Shown here: piece after piece, positions 11,301-23,520 of the stretch
Position numbering within the stretch: the stretch's first letter is position 1
Layout of the letters: the number at the start of each line of letters is the position of its first letter
From: Tamarix chinensis
Lineage: Eukaryota > Streptophyta > Magnoliopsida > Caryophyllales > Tamaricaceae
Length of the DNA: 64,000 nucleotides
Reading direction: 5' to 3'
NCBI GenBank assembly: GCA_030549775.1
Contig: CM060180.1
Span: 83,421,672-83,485,671 of the forward strand
Notes under the pieces: generated by a model
Told to the model about the DNA's origin: nothing
Seen by the model: the letters and a program-made list of their open reading frames with translations, nothing else
The model's database searches: none
Program-made: the position numbers and the translations under genes

Positions 11301-14160
11301 TGAGGGGTACCTGCTGCTATCTCTAAATCATCCATTGAACATCAATTAGAGCAAGTCATATCCTTTGGATAGCTCTAGGTTCATAGATGACAGACTCTTA
11401 CCTAGTTGTCTCAAGATATGTAGGACTAAAACTGTAAACAAATACATGATAGTGTCTAAACACAAGAGTGAAGAGATATACGCAGTGAAGATGAGTAGGA
11501 CCATACTCACTTATATGACACATATAGAGGATGATATTGCAAATGATACACATATGACTGTCTTAATGAAATTAGTAGAGGAAATACCAATTAATAACCA
11601 TAAGCCCAATCAAAAACCACTTCTTAGGAAAGACTATTTTGCTTATCATATGATGAAGCACACGAGCGTAACATAAAGGAAATATGAGCTCATACTATTA
11701 CTTCTCTAATTTCTAATAAGATAAGTTTGATATAGTGGATCTAAGGAAGGATGACTCTCTGACCATGAAGGAAAGCTCTCCCCCTTATCAAGATAACTAA
11801 CTAGACTGATGATATGTGCTAAATTGGAGTGGTTCATAGTAATAGGTACGCCACACTTGTAGCTATGAATAGATCCTTCATCAAATCAAGTGTTTCCATA
11901 GAATAATTTCGGTAGATTGGGGTATGTAAGGAGATATATGTTAAATCGGGGAATAAATCCTAAACTATGAAGCCTTTGATAAAATTAAAAATTTTTTTTT
12001 GTAAAATCCAACAATAAACATCTCCTTTTAAGGACCCCTTTAGAGTAATACATGTCAATGTAGTAAGACTGATAGGAGAGAGAGAAAAAATAATGCTCGT
12101 GTAGAGGACTAGAAGAATCTAGAAGTTCTAATGGGACTCTAACAAGGGATTTAAAAAGTATAGAAGGAGGATTTGTAAAGTGTGATCAACAAGATCAATC
12201 AGATGCTTTATGGTGCTATTGGGAGGGAATACCTCCACTAGATTTCTTGGGTCCTATGAGTAAGATAAGGGAGAGGATAAAGGATTAGAAAGAAAATACA
12301 GAGAGTCAAGTAAAGCTGCAAGGATATTTCACCATATATATGTAATAAGATTCATAGTCTTAATTCTAAGTCAAGGTGTTTTCCAATATTTGATCATTAG
12401 AGTAATTAGTGCAAAAAGTAAATATGCATAGAATATGTTAATGCAAAAGAACAGTTAATGAGAATCTCAAGGAACATTTTAAATCAAACCAATGAATTTA
12501 GGAAGCTAAGCAGACACTTCATCAATAGAGTGAAGTTTTAGAAATCATTTATCATATATCACGGTCACTCATTTTAAACTTCAAGAAAAGTTTTATCCAA
12601 TTTTGATGTAATCAACCAAATTTTAGTAAATAATTTTACTAAAAACATAATCAAAGTGCAATGAACCATATGAGAGGATTTTAACTTAGGAGGAAGAATA
12701 GAATATTTTAGAGTGTAGGAAAAGAATGCCAAAGCCAAATGACGCTAAATAGAATCTCCATTCAACATAAAATTGAATATTAAATCCAAATTAAGTGGAT
12801 TTAATCACAACAAGGTGTTTCCTAAGGCAAGTTTGAAAAATTAAGCCTTATTAATAGAGTAAAAACATCCTTACATATAACAAATTTTATTTTTATGAAA
12901 TATCCATTTATAGTACATAAACAAAGAATTTCAACATTCAAGAAATTGATTTTTTCTCCAAATGATAGACAAACCTAAAAAGATAGTTTATAAGCTAATC
13001 AAGGTAGTTAAATCTAGTAGAATCAAGTAAGATATTATTCCATATAAACATAGAGCAATGTAGTTATTAGGGATTTTCCCAAAATATAGAGTGGATTGAA
13101 TATAATAGGAATAAATAAATTAATGTAATAGGATAACATTAAAACAATTGCAAAACATTTTGTAAAATCAAGTTGACTAAAATCCTAACTAAACCAACTC
13201 AGAAATGGCACAAATATGTTACTAATTAGGGATTAGGATTCAACTGAATTTCTCAAAATTTACCATGAAAAGGTGCAATAAGCCATCAGATATGAGGGGA
13301 ATCTAAGTACAAAAATAACTCATCATCCAACTTTGACTCAATTAAACCCAACAAGTCATCCATATCATATAATTTCAAAGAGAAGTTCAAAGCTTACCAT
13401 ACAAAGGGTCATGAAATTTCTAGAATAAAACACCAAAAAACTGATAACAAGAGATTTGTACAGCTCTAAAGATTCTAACAAGCTAAATATTGGGTAATTT
13501 GTATGATATTTGAGAGAGATATAGAGGAGAGAAGGTGGGGAAAACTGAGTACATTCAAATCAGGTCTATCAACTCGAACAAGGAGGAGAAAGATTAAAAA
13601 AAAGGTTCATTTGAACACCTAGGTTATTCAATGATCAGACTCTCCAATAGATTGGAAGCTAAAGAGTAGCTAACTACCACATCATTTTTAAAATTTTAAC
13701 TATTCGAATGATGTTTCTATTATAACCTATTTTTCTCATTCTAAATGGTTGGTTCAACTAAACCACTTAACTGACATATTCAATAATGGTTTACATAGAA
13801 ATGATTATTTTTTTATTAATGTAAAACTAAGGCCATATACAAATGTTAAGCATAGGGAATACGAGATCAAGGTTTTAAGTAAAAGTACATCGTCAAATAA
13901 TACTCATAATGTGAATATTATTATTAAATCTAAAATACAATGTATTTAAAAAGGAGAATACTAACTTGGAATTAGTAATTTCAAGAGCATTTCCATTTTC
14001 TTCTATGAAGAATTAGAAGAGATTATGGTGCTGATCTCTCTTCTTCTTCTTCTTCCTTTCCCCTGCAAAAAAAAAACTTTCAAATACATGCTTTTGGTAC
14101 CCATATCCTTTTGGGTCCATAAAGGTTAGCTCTCAATGTCTCATAAGTAAAAATGCATTT
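8311..14160 (-). mobile_element. Sirevirus-like interior, decayed, no recognisable pol
   Basis: This is the body of the minus-strand copia-like element between its gag remnant and the purine tracts. It is AT-rich with stops in all frames. I found no convincing integrase, reverse transcriptase (YVDD) or RNase H motif on either strand. The part 8306-10023 is homologous to 32106-33827, which belongs to the second interior of the tandem. The identity rests on its position between the primer-binding site, gag and PPT, not on its own coding content. Confidence 0.5.
10753..11700. other. Unassigned protein-like block inside the Sirevirus interior
   Basis: Two short open frames lie here. One on the minus strand (10753-10956, 67 codons) has an acidic run 'DSDDDDDL'. 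One on the plus strand (11365-11676, 103 codons) has no motif I recognise. Between them the minus strand reads for long stretches with only a few stops (for example 'RVGSSLDDWSHREMNDHLHW' near 11.1 kb), which suggests a decayed coding region of unknown origin. I assign no family. It could be an extra open frame of the copia element or a captured host fragment. Confidence 0.3.
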
Positions 14161-14162
14161 CT

Positions 14163-14869
14163 TTGGAATCCAAATTTTCTTTGAGAATATTCTATAACAT
14201 TTTAAGGTCTAGTTGAAGTTATTGTATAATCCTCTTAAGAAGTTTTGTGATAAGTTTTTAAGGAGTACAAAAGAATTTTCTTTTTTAACATTATTAGATG
14301 AAGATTGATCTTTAGTCTTTTCAAAATCCTCATTTAACCTAATTTCAAATCTCAAACCATAGATGCAAACATCTCCATTTCAACCTTTAAATTTTCATAT
14401 CTTGAACATAAATTAGAAGATTCTAAGTTATGACGAGTCAATTCTTCAAAATTATCAAGACATTTATATTCTTTAGTTGAAGTTGCATCATGTGAGGTGA
14501 TGAAGTCAAAGCATCTTCTTTTTCTTCACCATTGTATGTTATGTTCAACTTTTCCTAAATATTTTGTGGCACATTCTAGAATTAATTCATACACATCTTC
14601 TCCTAATCCATAATGGAACATCAACATAGCTTTGCCATATATGTGGCTCTTTTCTTATCAAACTTCGTCTATTCGTCAATCATTTTATAAATTAATCCAT
14701 TGAGGATAGATTTTTGAATATTGAGTGGACTATGTTGAATGATGAAAAACAAGTTTTGATTTTTTGACTTGAAGAAACTCCTAATCACCCTCTTCCAAAG
14801 CTTAAAATTTTCTTCAATAAAAAATGAAGGCTTTGATGATACCAATTCCTCACCCATAAGCATATCCAT
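14163..14869 (-). pseudogene. Ty1/copia (Sirevirus-like) gag remnant
   Basis: On the minus strand the frame starting at 14869 reads 'SKPSFFIEENFKLWKRVIRSF', matching the N-terminal F-x-G-x-N-(F/Y)-x-x-W-K signature of copia Gag in decayed form. Further downstream, with stops and frame breaks, are 'VPQNIWEKL'-like, a charged coiled-coil-like stretch ('LDNFEELTRHNLESSNLCS') and 'GPKRIWVPK', which resembles the segment between Gag and protease in SIRE-type elements. No intact zinc knuckle is seen. It lies immediately after the primer-binding site, as expected. Clade assignment is from memory of motifs and moderately sure. Confidence 0.55.
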
Positions 14870-14915
14870 ACCTTAAGGATCTTGATATTTTGATTGTTAG
14901 ATAAATTTGATGAAG

Positions 14916-14935
14916 CTCTATGCTTTGATACCAAT
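14916..14935 (-). promoter_or_regulatory. Primer-binding site (tRNA-iMet type) of the Sirevirus-like element
   Basis: The minus strand reads TTGGTATCAAAGCATAGAGC beside LTR X2. This is close to TGGTATCAGAGC, the usual complement of the 3' end of plant initiator tRNA-Met. It fixes the element orientation as minus and the left border of LTR X2. Confidence 0.75.
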
Positions 14936-16903
14936 TGAAAGAACATATGGATACTCTATAGTGGCTGAATAGAGTATTTTGTAACAATAATTCTAAGTTA
15001 AAATTTTGTGAGAAATAAGTAGAAGGATGGTAAATGATAAACAAATGATTTATAGTTCTCCAAGAAACTCTATAAAGTTTCTCTACATCTACTACCAAAA
15101 GGTTTTACCTTTTGGATTTGAATCTCTCTTTATTCATAATGTGTGTTTAATGATGATCACTCCTCTCCTGGTTTATGAGCCTACAATCACAATGATCTTT
15201 TAGGAGATAATTTACAATTTACTTATTTATCCTCTCCAAGTTTATAAAATTATAATCTCAATGACCTCTCTTAGGAATTCTAGACAACACATCACTCTTC
15301 ACTTGTGTTTGTGATGGTGAATTTGAATGAATATAATAAGAATCTTCATTAGATAGCATATGAAAGTGAGTAATCATTAGTGAAAATTTTATCTAGCTGT
15401 AGAAATGACAATTAAAAGTGTATGATCACTCTAGCTAAATATGAAGAATAAATTGAGAATTAGAGAAGTTTGATTTGTATTTGAAAGTGTAAAATCATAA
15501 ATCTCTTTGATATTTTGTAAGATGTAAAAATGATGATTTTTAAATAGTTGTGCTAGCTTGATTGATGTTTATTAAAGTCTAAAAATCTTATTTATAGTGC
15601 TAAGTGATAAAAATATCAACACTAGCCATCGGTTGTAAAAGGTACTCCAATGGTAGAATAAAAATAGGCGTAATATCTTAGAAATACCTAGACCAATCGA
15701 CTGGTTTTCACAAACCAGTCCATCAGTGGAACAATTTTTAGCATTGCACACCTTTACAAAAAATGCCATAACTTGAGCTATAGACATAGAAATTGTAGGC
15801 GGTCATTTTTAGTGTAAAGTAGACATCATAATCATTGCAAAGAAATATTATTCATCCAAAAATATTATCTATATAATTTATCGTGAATTTTACAAATTAG
15901 ATCATATGTAGAAATACTTAAAATAAAATTAATTTAAGACAACATTTTGTATAAATACTTGGAAATATTTTTGATGCATTAAATCACTTCTAGATCTTTC
16001 AAAATTATTCTTAAATAGGATTATAAATATAAAATCATTGAAAAATAATAGTTCTATATGTAAATCATATATACATAAAACTTAATACCGTGACATACTC
16101 TTTGAAGCTTGAGTCTTGGTATATTGAACACACTTGGTTTTCCCTTTCATGGTTTGTGTGTTACATATGAAATTAAAGTACTTGAATCTAGAGTCTTATT
16201 GTGTCCTCATTATTGATCTTTGGCTTGTTCTTTAGATACAATTTGTAAACTTGAGCTAGAGTTGTGTTATTTTAATGAAATTATTGGGATGGATACGCTC
16301 GGCAAGTACGGAGCATTGATCAATTATGCACAAGAACATGTGGTGCTGTGAGGACCAAAGGATATTATGGTTTCATACCAGAAGTGTGAACCTAATCCCT
16401 TTTCAAGGATCGTGTCAGCCATTAGGTTGAGTAAAATTATATGGAAGGGATATCCACTCAACCTATGTAGTGTTAGAGACACCGAAGAGACTGAGAAGTC
16501 ATTGGGGTAGATGGAAGTGGTATGTGAATTCCTTGATGTTTTCCCTGAGGAGATCCCAATAATGCCAATGGTTTAAGATGTTAACTGCACTATGGATGTG
16601 CTACTTGGAATAAAGTTAGTATCTAAGGCTCCATATTGTATGGCGCTTGTAGAGATGAAAGAACTCAAGGCTCAGTTGGAAGAGATTTTGGAGAAGGGTT
16701 ACATCTGATTGAGCATATCACCATGGGGAGTGCTGGTGTTGTTCGTACGGAAGAAGGATGGTAGCTTGATGTTGTACATTGATTACCGAGGGTTAAACCA
16801 CACTTTTTGCTATGATACACGTACACATTTAACAAGATAAGTCAAATTCATAATTGAATTTGTTATTATCAAAACAAAGGTTGATTGATCTTTGAGGCCA
16901 AAA
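14936..16903 (-). mobile_element. Sirevirus-like LTR, copy X2 (contains foreign block)
   Basis: It begins TGAAAGAAC next to the primer-binding site and is homologous to 6428-7893, sharing for example 'gaatagagtattttgta', 'attttgtgagaaataagtag' and 'ctttgataccaatt'-adjacent sequence. About 540 bp of Ty3 pol lies inside it (16262-16800), with LTR homology resuming at 16803. To its right is again a minus-strand polypurine tract (16904-16920). X2 therefore has both a primer-binding site on its left and a PPT on its right, and is shared by two interiors. Confidence 0.7.
16262..16800 (+). pseudogene. Ty3/gypsy (Tekay/Del-like) protease-RT fragment inside Sirevirus LTR
   Basis: One frame with four stops reads '(I)IGMDTLGKYGALINYAQEH', then 'VVCEFLDVFPEEIP', 'MALVEMKELKAQLEEILEKG' and '[16 protein letters not shown]', ending abruptly after 'YIDYRGLN'. 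This is the spacer between protease and reverse transcriptase plus the first RT motifs of a Ty3/gypsy element. No LTR, PBS or target duplication is visible. The fragment is in the strand opposite to the surrounding copia LTR and replaces about 40 bp relative to LTR X1 (7745-7785). Confidence 0.8.
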
Positions 16904-17322
16904 CTTTCCCCCTTTTTGATGACGATAAACAAAAAGATGCTAATGTATTGAAAGATGATATATAAAGATGTGAAAGTGAAAATTAATATTTTTTCTTGAA
17001 TCATATATTAGCCATTTTATAATAAAATCACACAAGTATTCTATGAATGGTGATATAATGATAAAAATAATAATAATAAAAAGTTGGTACATAGCATAGT
17101 TTCAAAATTCCTCCCCATTTTTTTATCAACAAAAGGAAAGAGCTTCCACAAATAAGATCTCCAATCAAAAGATAACTGCATAAGAAATTAAATGCCTATG
17201 GATTAAAACTCCCCCTCAAGACATACACATGCTCTACTAAAGTGCAAGGAGATCATTCGTACTTAATATTATCAATGAATAACATGAATGAAAAAAATAT
17301 AACATATCTCCCCTATAGGATA
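16904..17322 (-). mobile_element. Second Sirevirus interior, left piece
   Basis: It is homologous to 7894-8305, including the repeated minus-strand purine tracts. It is interrupted at 17323 by solo LTR e, and the homology continues at 32101-33827. TSD remnants are GGATA (17318-17322) and AGCTA (32101-32105). The uninterrupted paralogue has GGCTA at the same place, so each copy has one substitution. Confidence 0.7.
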
Positions 17323-17925
17323 TATAACACCCATATTTTTTACTACTGAAAAATTTCATTAAATCATTTAAAAAAATTTAAAAAAAATACCTAGGAAAAA
17401 TGAGGTATTACCACCATATCAGACATAAGATAGATGTTGACGATGTACTTCATATCATATACAAGGCTAAACCAATCAAAACACTTAAAAAATAGATTGC
17501 ACGAAATAACAATTTAATTATACAACTTCAAAGAATTTTTACATTAGAGGGACTCTAATAGGTTCAAACCAAATCATTACAAAATACATGTAGGTAGAAA
17601 TATGGAGCTATAATAAAATAGGGTTAGGGTATGACACCTAACTTAAAATCTTGGTCCGCTATAGACCTCGCCAAAAACCTCTAGATGTCCTTACTCTCAA
17701 GCCCTAACCTAAATGAGGTAAGCCTGTTATTGGTCATCCCCAAAGACCTGCACATAGTCCTCTACTCATGGGAATGAGTAGGCAGTAGAGCAAATGGGAA
17801 CATTAGTATGCTACGTACTAAGTAAGACAAGTTGCTCCCGTAATATAATGCAAGTATATAAATCCATCGTACATGGATACAAGACACAACATGTATCATG
17901 AAAAAGCTATATATAAATGTAAAGG
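17323..17925 (-). mobile_element. Solo LTR 'e', left piece
   Basis: It starts TATAACACCC (mutated TGTAACACCC) and carries 'atgggaatgagtaggcag' and 'gtatgctacgtactaagtaag', the decayed forms of the markers 'gtgggaatgagcagcaccc' and 'gtacgctacgtaccgagtaag' of the younger LTRs. A splice-acceptor-like TGTGCAG|GT occurs on the minus strand near 17741. It is split by Ty3 element E1. Confidence 0.65.
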
Positions 17926-18947
17926 CGATGTAGGAGAAAATAATCAAGAATTGGATTTCATAATTATGGAACTAAATATTATTCATTTGAAAAGTGTCTC
18001 CTACAAATTTGAAGACCAATAGATGGTTACGTTCCTTGAAAGATAATAAACAAGCAACGAAATTTCTACATGCATATGCATGGCATGCAAGGAGGGAGTG
18101 ACCATGTGCATGGGGAGTTTATTGATAGGCTTTTCAGGCATCATTAGTACTTTAGCTAATTTATTAATTAAGTAGTAAATTTGGATAATAAATTTAGCAT
18201 AAAGTTAACATAAAAGTAGGATAATATCTTTTAGTTGGGAATCTTTTAAATTATGCTTTTAGCAAGTGGTAGAAAGGTTAAATGTTGATATGAGTGTTGA
18301 GCATAGACAAGGAATAATTGAATTGAAGTTTAATATCAACATTAAAGTTGAATACAAGTGAATTATGTGTGAGATCAAACTCAAGCAAATCGAATATGTG
18401 TGAACAGTTTAGCTTGAAAGTTTTAATCTCTTCATCTATATGAATTAGAGATTAATCCATATCTTTTCTACTCTCCTTAATCCATATTTTTTTTCCATAA
18501 TTACCATTAAAATACTACTCTAATTTAAAGTTAATCAAACCCTAATTTGGTATACACAACGGAAACCCTAAACCCACCATTCGAAACCCTAACATTTCCA
18601 TACAAACTAAACTCAACCTTAATTCTTGTATTCGAATCAAACCCTAACCCTAACCCTAAGCCATGAATTAAACCTTCATATAAACCCTTAACTTTGAAGC
18701 TTAACATCATCAATACATTATTATCGAATTCATATAATAGTTTCCACAAACCATACGAATCATCACCATTAGTAATCCATCACCATTGAACCATATCTAT
18801 TCTGTTCGAATCATTACCACCCTATTTTCCTCCTATTCAAATGTGATCAACCATAATTCATAATCACCAATCCTTATCATATTTATTATCATCACAATGG
18901 AAGCATAATCTCATCAATTTGTGAAATCTACCCTCCCACACACATCA
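17926..18947 (+). mobile_element. 5' LTR of Ty3/gypsy element E1
   Basis: It is homologous to 28191-29237; shared words include 'aaatttgaagaccaa', 'agatggttacgtt/atgttgcttg' and 'ccctcccacacaca'. The first base is C (CGATGTAGG versus TGATGTAGG in the 3' LTR) and it ends ...CACATCA followed by ATT and the primer-binding site. The target duplication AAAGG occurs at 17921-17925 and 29238-29242. It interrupts solo LTR e. Confidence 0.8.
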
Positions 18948-18951
18948 ATTT

Positions 18952-18963
18952 TGGTATCTAAGC
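18952..18963 (+). promoter_or_regulatory. Primer-binding site of E1
   Basis: TGGTATCTAAGC differs at two positions from TGGTATCAGAGC, the complement of the initiator tRNA-Met 3' end. It lies four bases after the 5' LTR end. Confidence 0.75.
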
Positions 18964-19136
18964 TATAGGTTGGTGGAATTACAATAAAGATTCAATCTCT
19001 CTTTTAATATTATTCAAGATTCAACAAGAAAGTATCCCATATTCAATAATCTCCAAGATTTTATCAAGAAACCACAAGAGGCCATGTGATTAAGGGCATG
19101 TTTGGGGAGTGGTGTGTGCGGTTGAGAAGGATAAGG

Positions 19137-19833
19137 ATGGAGAACCAATTAGAAGACTTGAGAGATTTTCTCATGACCTTGATGGAAAAAATTAAGGAGG
19201 TCATATTGTAGGTGGGAAGAATAGAAGCTTTCCAATCCCATGAGTCCCATATACAGCCACAAAACTGAAGGGAACAAGTAGAGGAAGGACACGTAAAAAG
19301 AGCACAAAATCGTGTGGAAGAAGAAGAAGAGGGTGTGAGAAATTACATAAGGTCATGTGACACTTTGAGGAAAACTTATGATAATATGGAAAAGGAATCT
19401 GCTTTGATCCTCCTAACTTTGAAGGTAATCTCGACCCGGAGTCCTTTCTTGAATGGTTACGATATGGGAATTGATTTTTGAGCATATGGGAATTGATGAT
19501 GAGAAATGGTGTCCAATAGTGATATTAAATTTTAAATAGTTTGATAGAGTGCGGTACGATAATTAAAAAAGGAGATAGAAGAGAGAAGGAAAATTGAAGA
19601 TTAGGTTATGGGAAATTTTGAAGAAAATTTTGAAGAAAAAGTTTGTGCCTCAAGAATACATGTAAGAAAATTTTATAAAAATAATTACATTGAGGCAAGG
19701 ATTACTTGGATTTAAAGAATACATTTGGGAGTTTGAGAGGCTAGCTCTTATATGTGATGTGCAAGAATAAGAAGAACAAAGGTGTGCAAGATTCATCGGC
19801 TATTTAAATATGAATCTTTAGGAGAAGGTAGAG
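19137..19833 (+). pseudogene. E1 gag, N-terminal part (broken)
   Basis: From ATG at 19137 the translation starts 'MENQLEDLRDFLMTLMEKIK' and continues with several stops and frame changes. It passes a charged region, a 'FLEWL'-like core near 19450 and, at 19780-19833, 'CARFIGYLNMNL', the end of the Ty3 Gag core domain. The gene is cut at 19833 by solo LTR d and continues in register after 24577. Nothing intact is encoded. Confidence 0.7.
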
Positions 19834-20553
19834 TGTAACACCCCAAAATTCACTATTTTTTTTAAAGCGAAAGTAATTGAATTAAAACCCGTGAATTCTG
19901 GGGATGTTACCGCCACACTTAGTACCAAACCAGTTCTCTCCGACCGATTCAATACCAAGTGCTAAGGCTAAAGAAAAGGTTAACAATCAATTATAAAATT
20001 AATACAAACTAAACTTCAAATAATTATTAAACGGTTGTAAAACAAAATCAGAGTACACATCAAGAATTATAATTTATTTTCAAAAGAGAATTAAACTTAC
20101 AACCGATAAAAGGTTCATTAAAATACGCAATCGAGTAATGAGTCAGAAAATGGTAAATATTATTCCAAAGAAATAACAAAAAGAATTAAATCGCATAAGG
20201 AATGAATACAGCCACGACACTCTCGAACTTAAGCCAAACATGCTCAACACACACAGCCCCGACTGATGTCTCGCCCACCTGCACAAATTCAGAAGGGCAT
20301 ACTACTCGTGGGATTGAGCAGCACCCATGAAAAGGGTGATCAGTACGCTACGTACTGAGTAAGGTAACCGAGCACTAAGGCCAACACATAAGCACATAAC
20401 CCATACAGAATAATAAAAGGGCATAATCCAACATAACATCATAAAGGCATATGAACAATTCAGGTAAAAGTACAAAGGCCCAATTACAGTCCGAATTAAT
20501 TATTTAATTTATCTCTGATTAGGAATCATTTCACACCATGATTTTTATCAAAT

Positions 20554-20900
20554 CCATGCGAGTACGGAAGCCCCCACTATTATAGCCGGTGGATCGGAGG
20601 AACATAGGACTACGCGTCCTAACCACTATTCCTAACCGGTGGATCGGTTGGCCCTAGCTCGCATGGTGTTCCACTGTAAGTAATTAATATCTTTTAGGCA
20701 TTTTAGCAAAACTCTGGTTTGCAGTTGTTGAGCTCGGGAACCCCCACTATTATAACCGGTGGATCGGTTTACGCATAGAGCATCCTGCTCTAACCACTAT
20801 TATAACCGGTGGATCGGTCACACATAGGGTAAAAACTCTAACCACTATTCCAAACCGGTGGATCTATTGGTTCCATTTAAATGATCTTTCACTTTAAGTG
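20554..20900 (-). repeat. Compound inverted-repeat modules in LTR d
   Basis: The first module (20554-20666) is closed by a perfect 9 bp stem CCATGCGAG/CTCGCATGG (20554-20562/20658-20666). Inside are two CCACTATT...CCGGTGG units and the stem TAGGAC/GTCCTA (20605-20610/20616-20621). A second module contains the stem TAGAGCA/TGCTCTA (20776-20782/20786-20792) and an imperfect TAGGGT/ACTCTA (20825-20840). Confidence 0.75.
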
Positions 20901-21029
20901 ATTAGTATCTTAAGTATCTTATTCAAAGCTTTCACCCTGGACATGCATGAATCACTCCCTTTATACTTCACACATCACAAATCATAAATTCCATCCTCAT
21001 AATTATACTTTAGTCACCAAATACACCTG

Positions 21030-21560
21030 ATACCACAAAAACCCTAAGCGGTCACACCAAACCCTAATTATCCACACAAACCCTAGCTCGGTTTCCTACG
21101 TACCCATATAATGCTCCATGCACTATTTTCCATCCAAAGTGTTCAATCACCCAAAAAAAACTTACATTACTTTCCTCACATCCCAAATCAACGTTTCATA
21201 CGTAAATTTCGCTCTCATACAAACTTTACACATCCCATGTAATTATTAACTTCCATGCCAACTCTAATACCACCATACAAACCCTAATACCACCATGCAA
21301 CTATTAAAACCACGATGCAAACCCTAATACCACCATGCAACCATTAATGCCACTATGCAGACCCTAATACCACTATACAACCATTAATAACACCATGCAA
21401 AACCCAAGATTTCATCATACAAAACTCTAAATTCAATCCACACAAACCCAAAGATTCATCCATACCAAACCCAAGATTCAAACCATGTAAAACCCAAAGA
21501 TTCATCCTTACCCAAACCCTAAATTCAAACCATATAAAACCCAAGATTCATCCATACCAA
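21030..21560. repeat. Telobox-rich array (AAACCCTAA words) in LTR d
   Basis: More than ten copies of (A)AACCCTAA or close variants occur, often preceded by CATGC or CATAC ('accatgcaaccatt', 'ccatacaaaccctaatacc'). This is the diverged version of the CATGCAAACCCTA array in LTRs a, b and c. Confidence 0.7.
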
Positions 21561-22439
21561 ACTCTACATTCGAACCATATCAAACCAGAGATTCATCCAT
21601 ACATAACCTTACATTAGATCCTTCCGTATGAAACCATAAATTAGATTTTCCCATATAAAACCATAAGTTATATTCTCCCACACAAAACCATAAATTAGAT
21701 TCTCCCAAATATAACCATCAATTATATTCTCTCACACAAAACCATAGATTAGATTCTTCCATATAAAAACATAAATTATATTCTCCCATATAACACTATA
21801 AGTTGAATTCTCCCATATAAAATCATAAATTAGATTCCCCCATATAAAACCATAAATTATATTTCACTCTTCCACTCATGGGTCATTAAAATACTTAGGT
21901 CAACTCACATCCCTTGATCAACTTCTTTCCCCCATTATCCCTTTTCATCCTTTCTCTTACCCAAACCACGCCAACATCCTCACATGCATGTCTCAACACA
22001 CATATCATCACATATACAATATTTCATCATATATAGTACTCATGCCATACAAAAACATACTTCAACTCCACATCATACCACATACGAAATAATTAATAAT
22101 AATAAACATAGGATAGATAATATGCGAAGTATATAATGCATATAGGCACACAAAAGGCCTTAGTAACACCCTTACCTAAAATGTCACCGGTCTTGGAGCA
22201 CGCTCCTATATTACTTGAGAGCTTTGATTGGGCTCACCTACTATGGGAAAATACTAGGATTAGGTTTCCTTTTAAGAATGCTATTATTTCTAACTTATCT
22301 CAAGAACTTATTTTTAATTAAAATATTATTATACTAAAATTAACTGCACAAAATACTAGTAGAAAAACTAATAATAACACCAATGAACTTCAAAACAAAA
22401 GGGTGATATAAGGGTCTCTACCCTTCACCCAAAATGATT

Positions 22440-23030
22440 TTAGTAAGGATAAAATAATAATAATAATAATAATAATTCTAATAACAACTAAATATTATAA
22501 ATAAGGATAATATTAAAATTAATAATAATAATAATAATATAAGCTTTAAATTTAAAGTGGGGTTTCGACTCTACTTATAACTAATGACCTACTATTTATA
22601 AATATTAATAATAAAATTAATAACATATATAATAATATTAACATAATAAAGATAATAATAATATTATTATTAATGGTTATAAAAACAATAGAAATAATAA
22701 TACAAAAATACATAAGTGCGAATGTTAATACAAAATTAGGGTATAAGATTTTCCAGAATAATAAATAAAATGATAATAATAATTATTCTAATAATTATAA
22801 TATTAATAATAGCAAGAAGAATGATAATAAAACATATAATAATTCAAATAATAACTTAAAATTAAAAACTAACAACGCAATTAGTTCATTCCTAATATAA
22901 TATTAATAATAGCAAGTAAAAATTGGCATCAATATTATGTCTAATAATAATATTAATAATAGAATCGAAATAATTATTATATTCAAATAATAACTAATAA
23001 TTGAAATAAAAACAGAATATATTATAATAA
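22440..23030. repeat. AAT-rich low-complexity tract
   Basis: This is an interrupted (AAT)n/(ATT)n sequence inside LTR d, with no coding potential. The same position in LTRs a, b and c also carries AAT arrays. Confidence 0.8.
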
Positions 23031-23512
23031 ATAGTAATCAAGGCCTAAGAAGGTTTAGAGTTTCGCCTTGAGTCGGCGGGGATGGGAGGCACCGGCGGTG
23101 GCCGGAAAAATGATCTAAGAGGGAAAAAGATGAAGAAAAAGAGAGAAGGAGCAAGGGGAAAAATAAAATAAGGTTATGGTTCGGTGGAGGAGGATTAGAG
23201 GGAGTTTTTGGGTGGTTCAAAGGGTAGTAGAAGTGGCGGTAACGGCGGCGGACGACGGCTTAAAGGTTGCGAGGTGAAAATTCTGGCGAGATGAGCAGCA
23301 AACTTTGCACGGTTATGGCGGCCCGTGCAAGAAGAATCGAAGGTTGAAAATGGTTTAGTTAATTAGAGGAAATTTCAGGGAAGAAATTGGAATGCTGTGG
23401 TGGCGCTGAGGTTGGCTATCGGCGGCGGAAGATGTGTCTGAAGTCACGGTGATGGCAGCCTTCGCTTAGGGTTACGGGTGAGAAAAAAATTCCAAAACTC
23501 CTAAAATTAGGC

Positions 23513-23520
23513 TATTTATA
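23513..23520 (-). promoter_or_regulatory. TATA box of LTR d
   Basis: The minus strand reads TATAAATAG, about 1.05 kb into the LTR from its sense 5' end. The same box is at the equivalent place in LTRs a, b and c. An AACCCTAAGCG telobox follows about 45 bases downstream. Confidence 0.65.

Larger units (their letters stand above)
20279..22175 (-). other. Putative leader intron of LTR d
   Basis: On the minus strand, TTTTAG|GTAAGGGT (boundary at 22176/22175) and TTTGTGCAG|GTGGGC (boundary at 20279/20278) match plant donor and acceptor consensus. Both are conserved at equivalent places in LTRs a, b and c. Splicing is not shown; it is inferred from motif and conservation. Confidence 0.4.
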
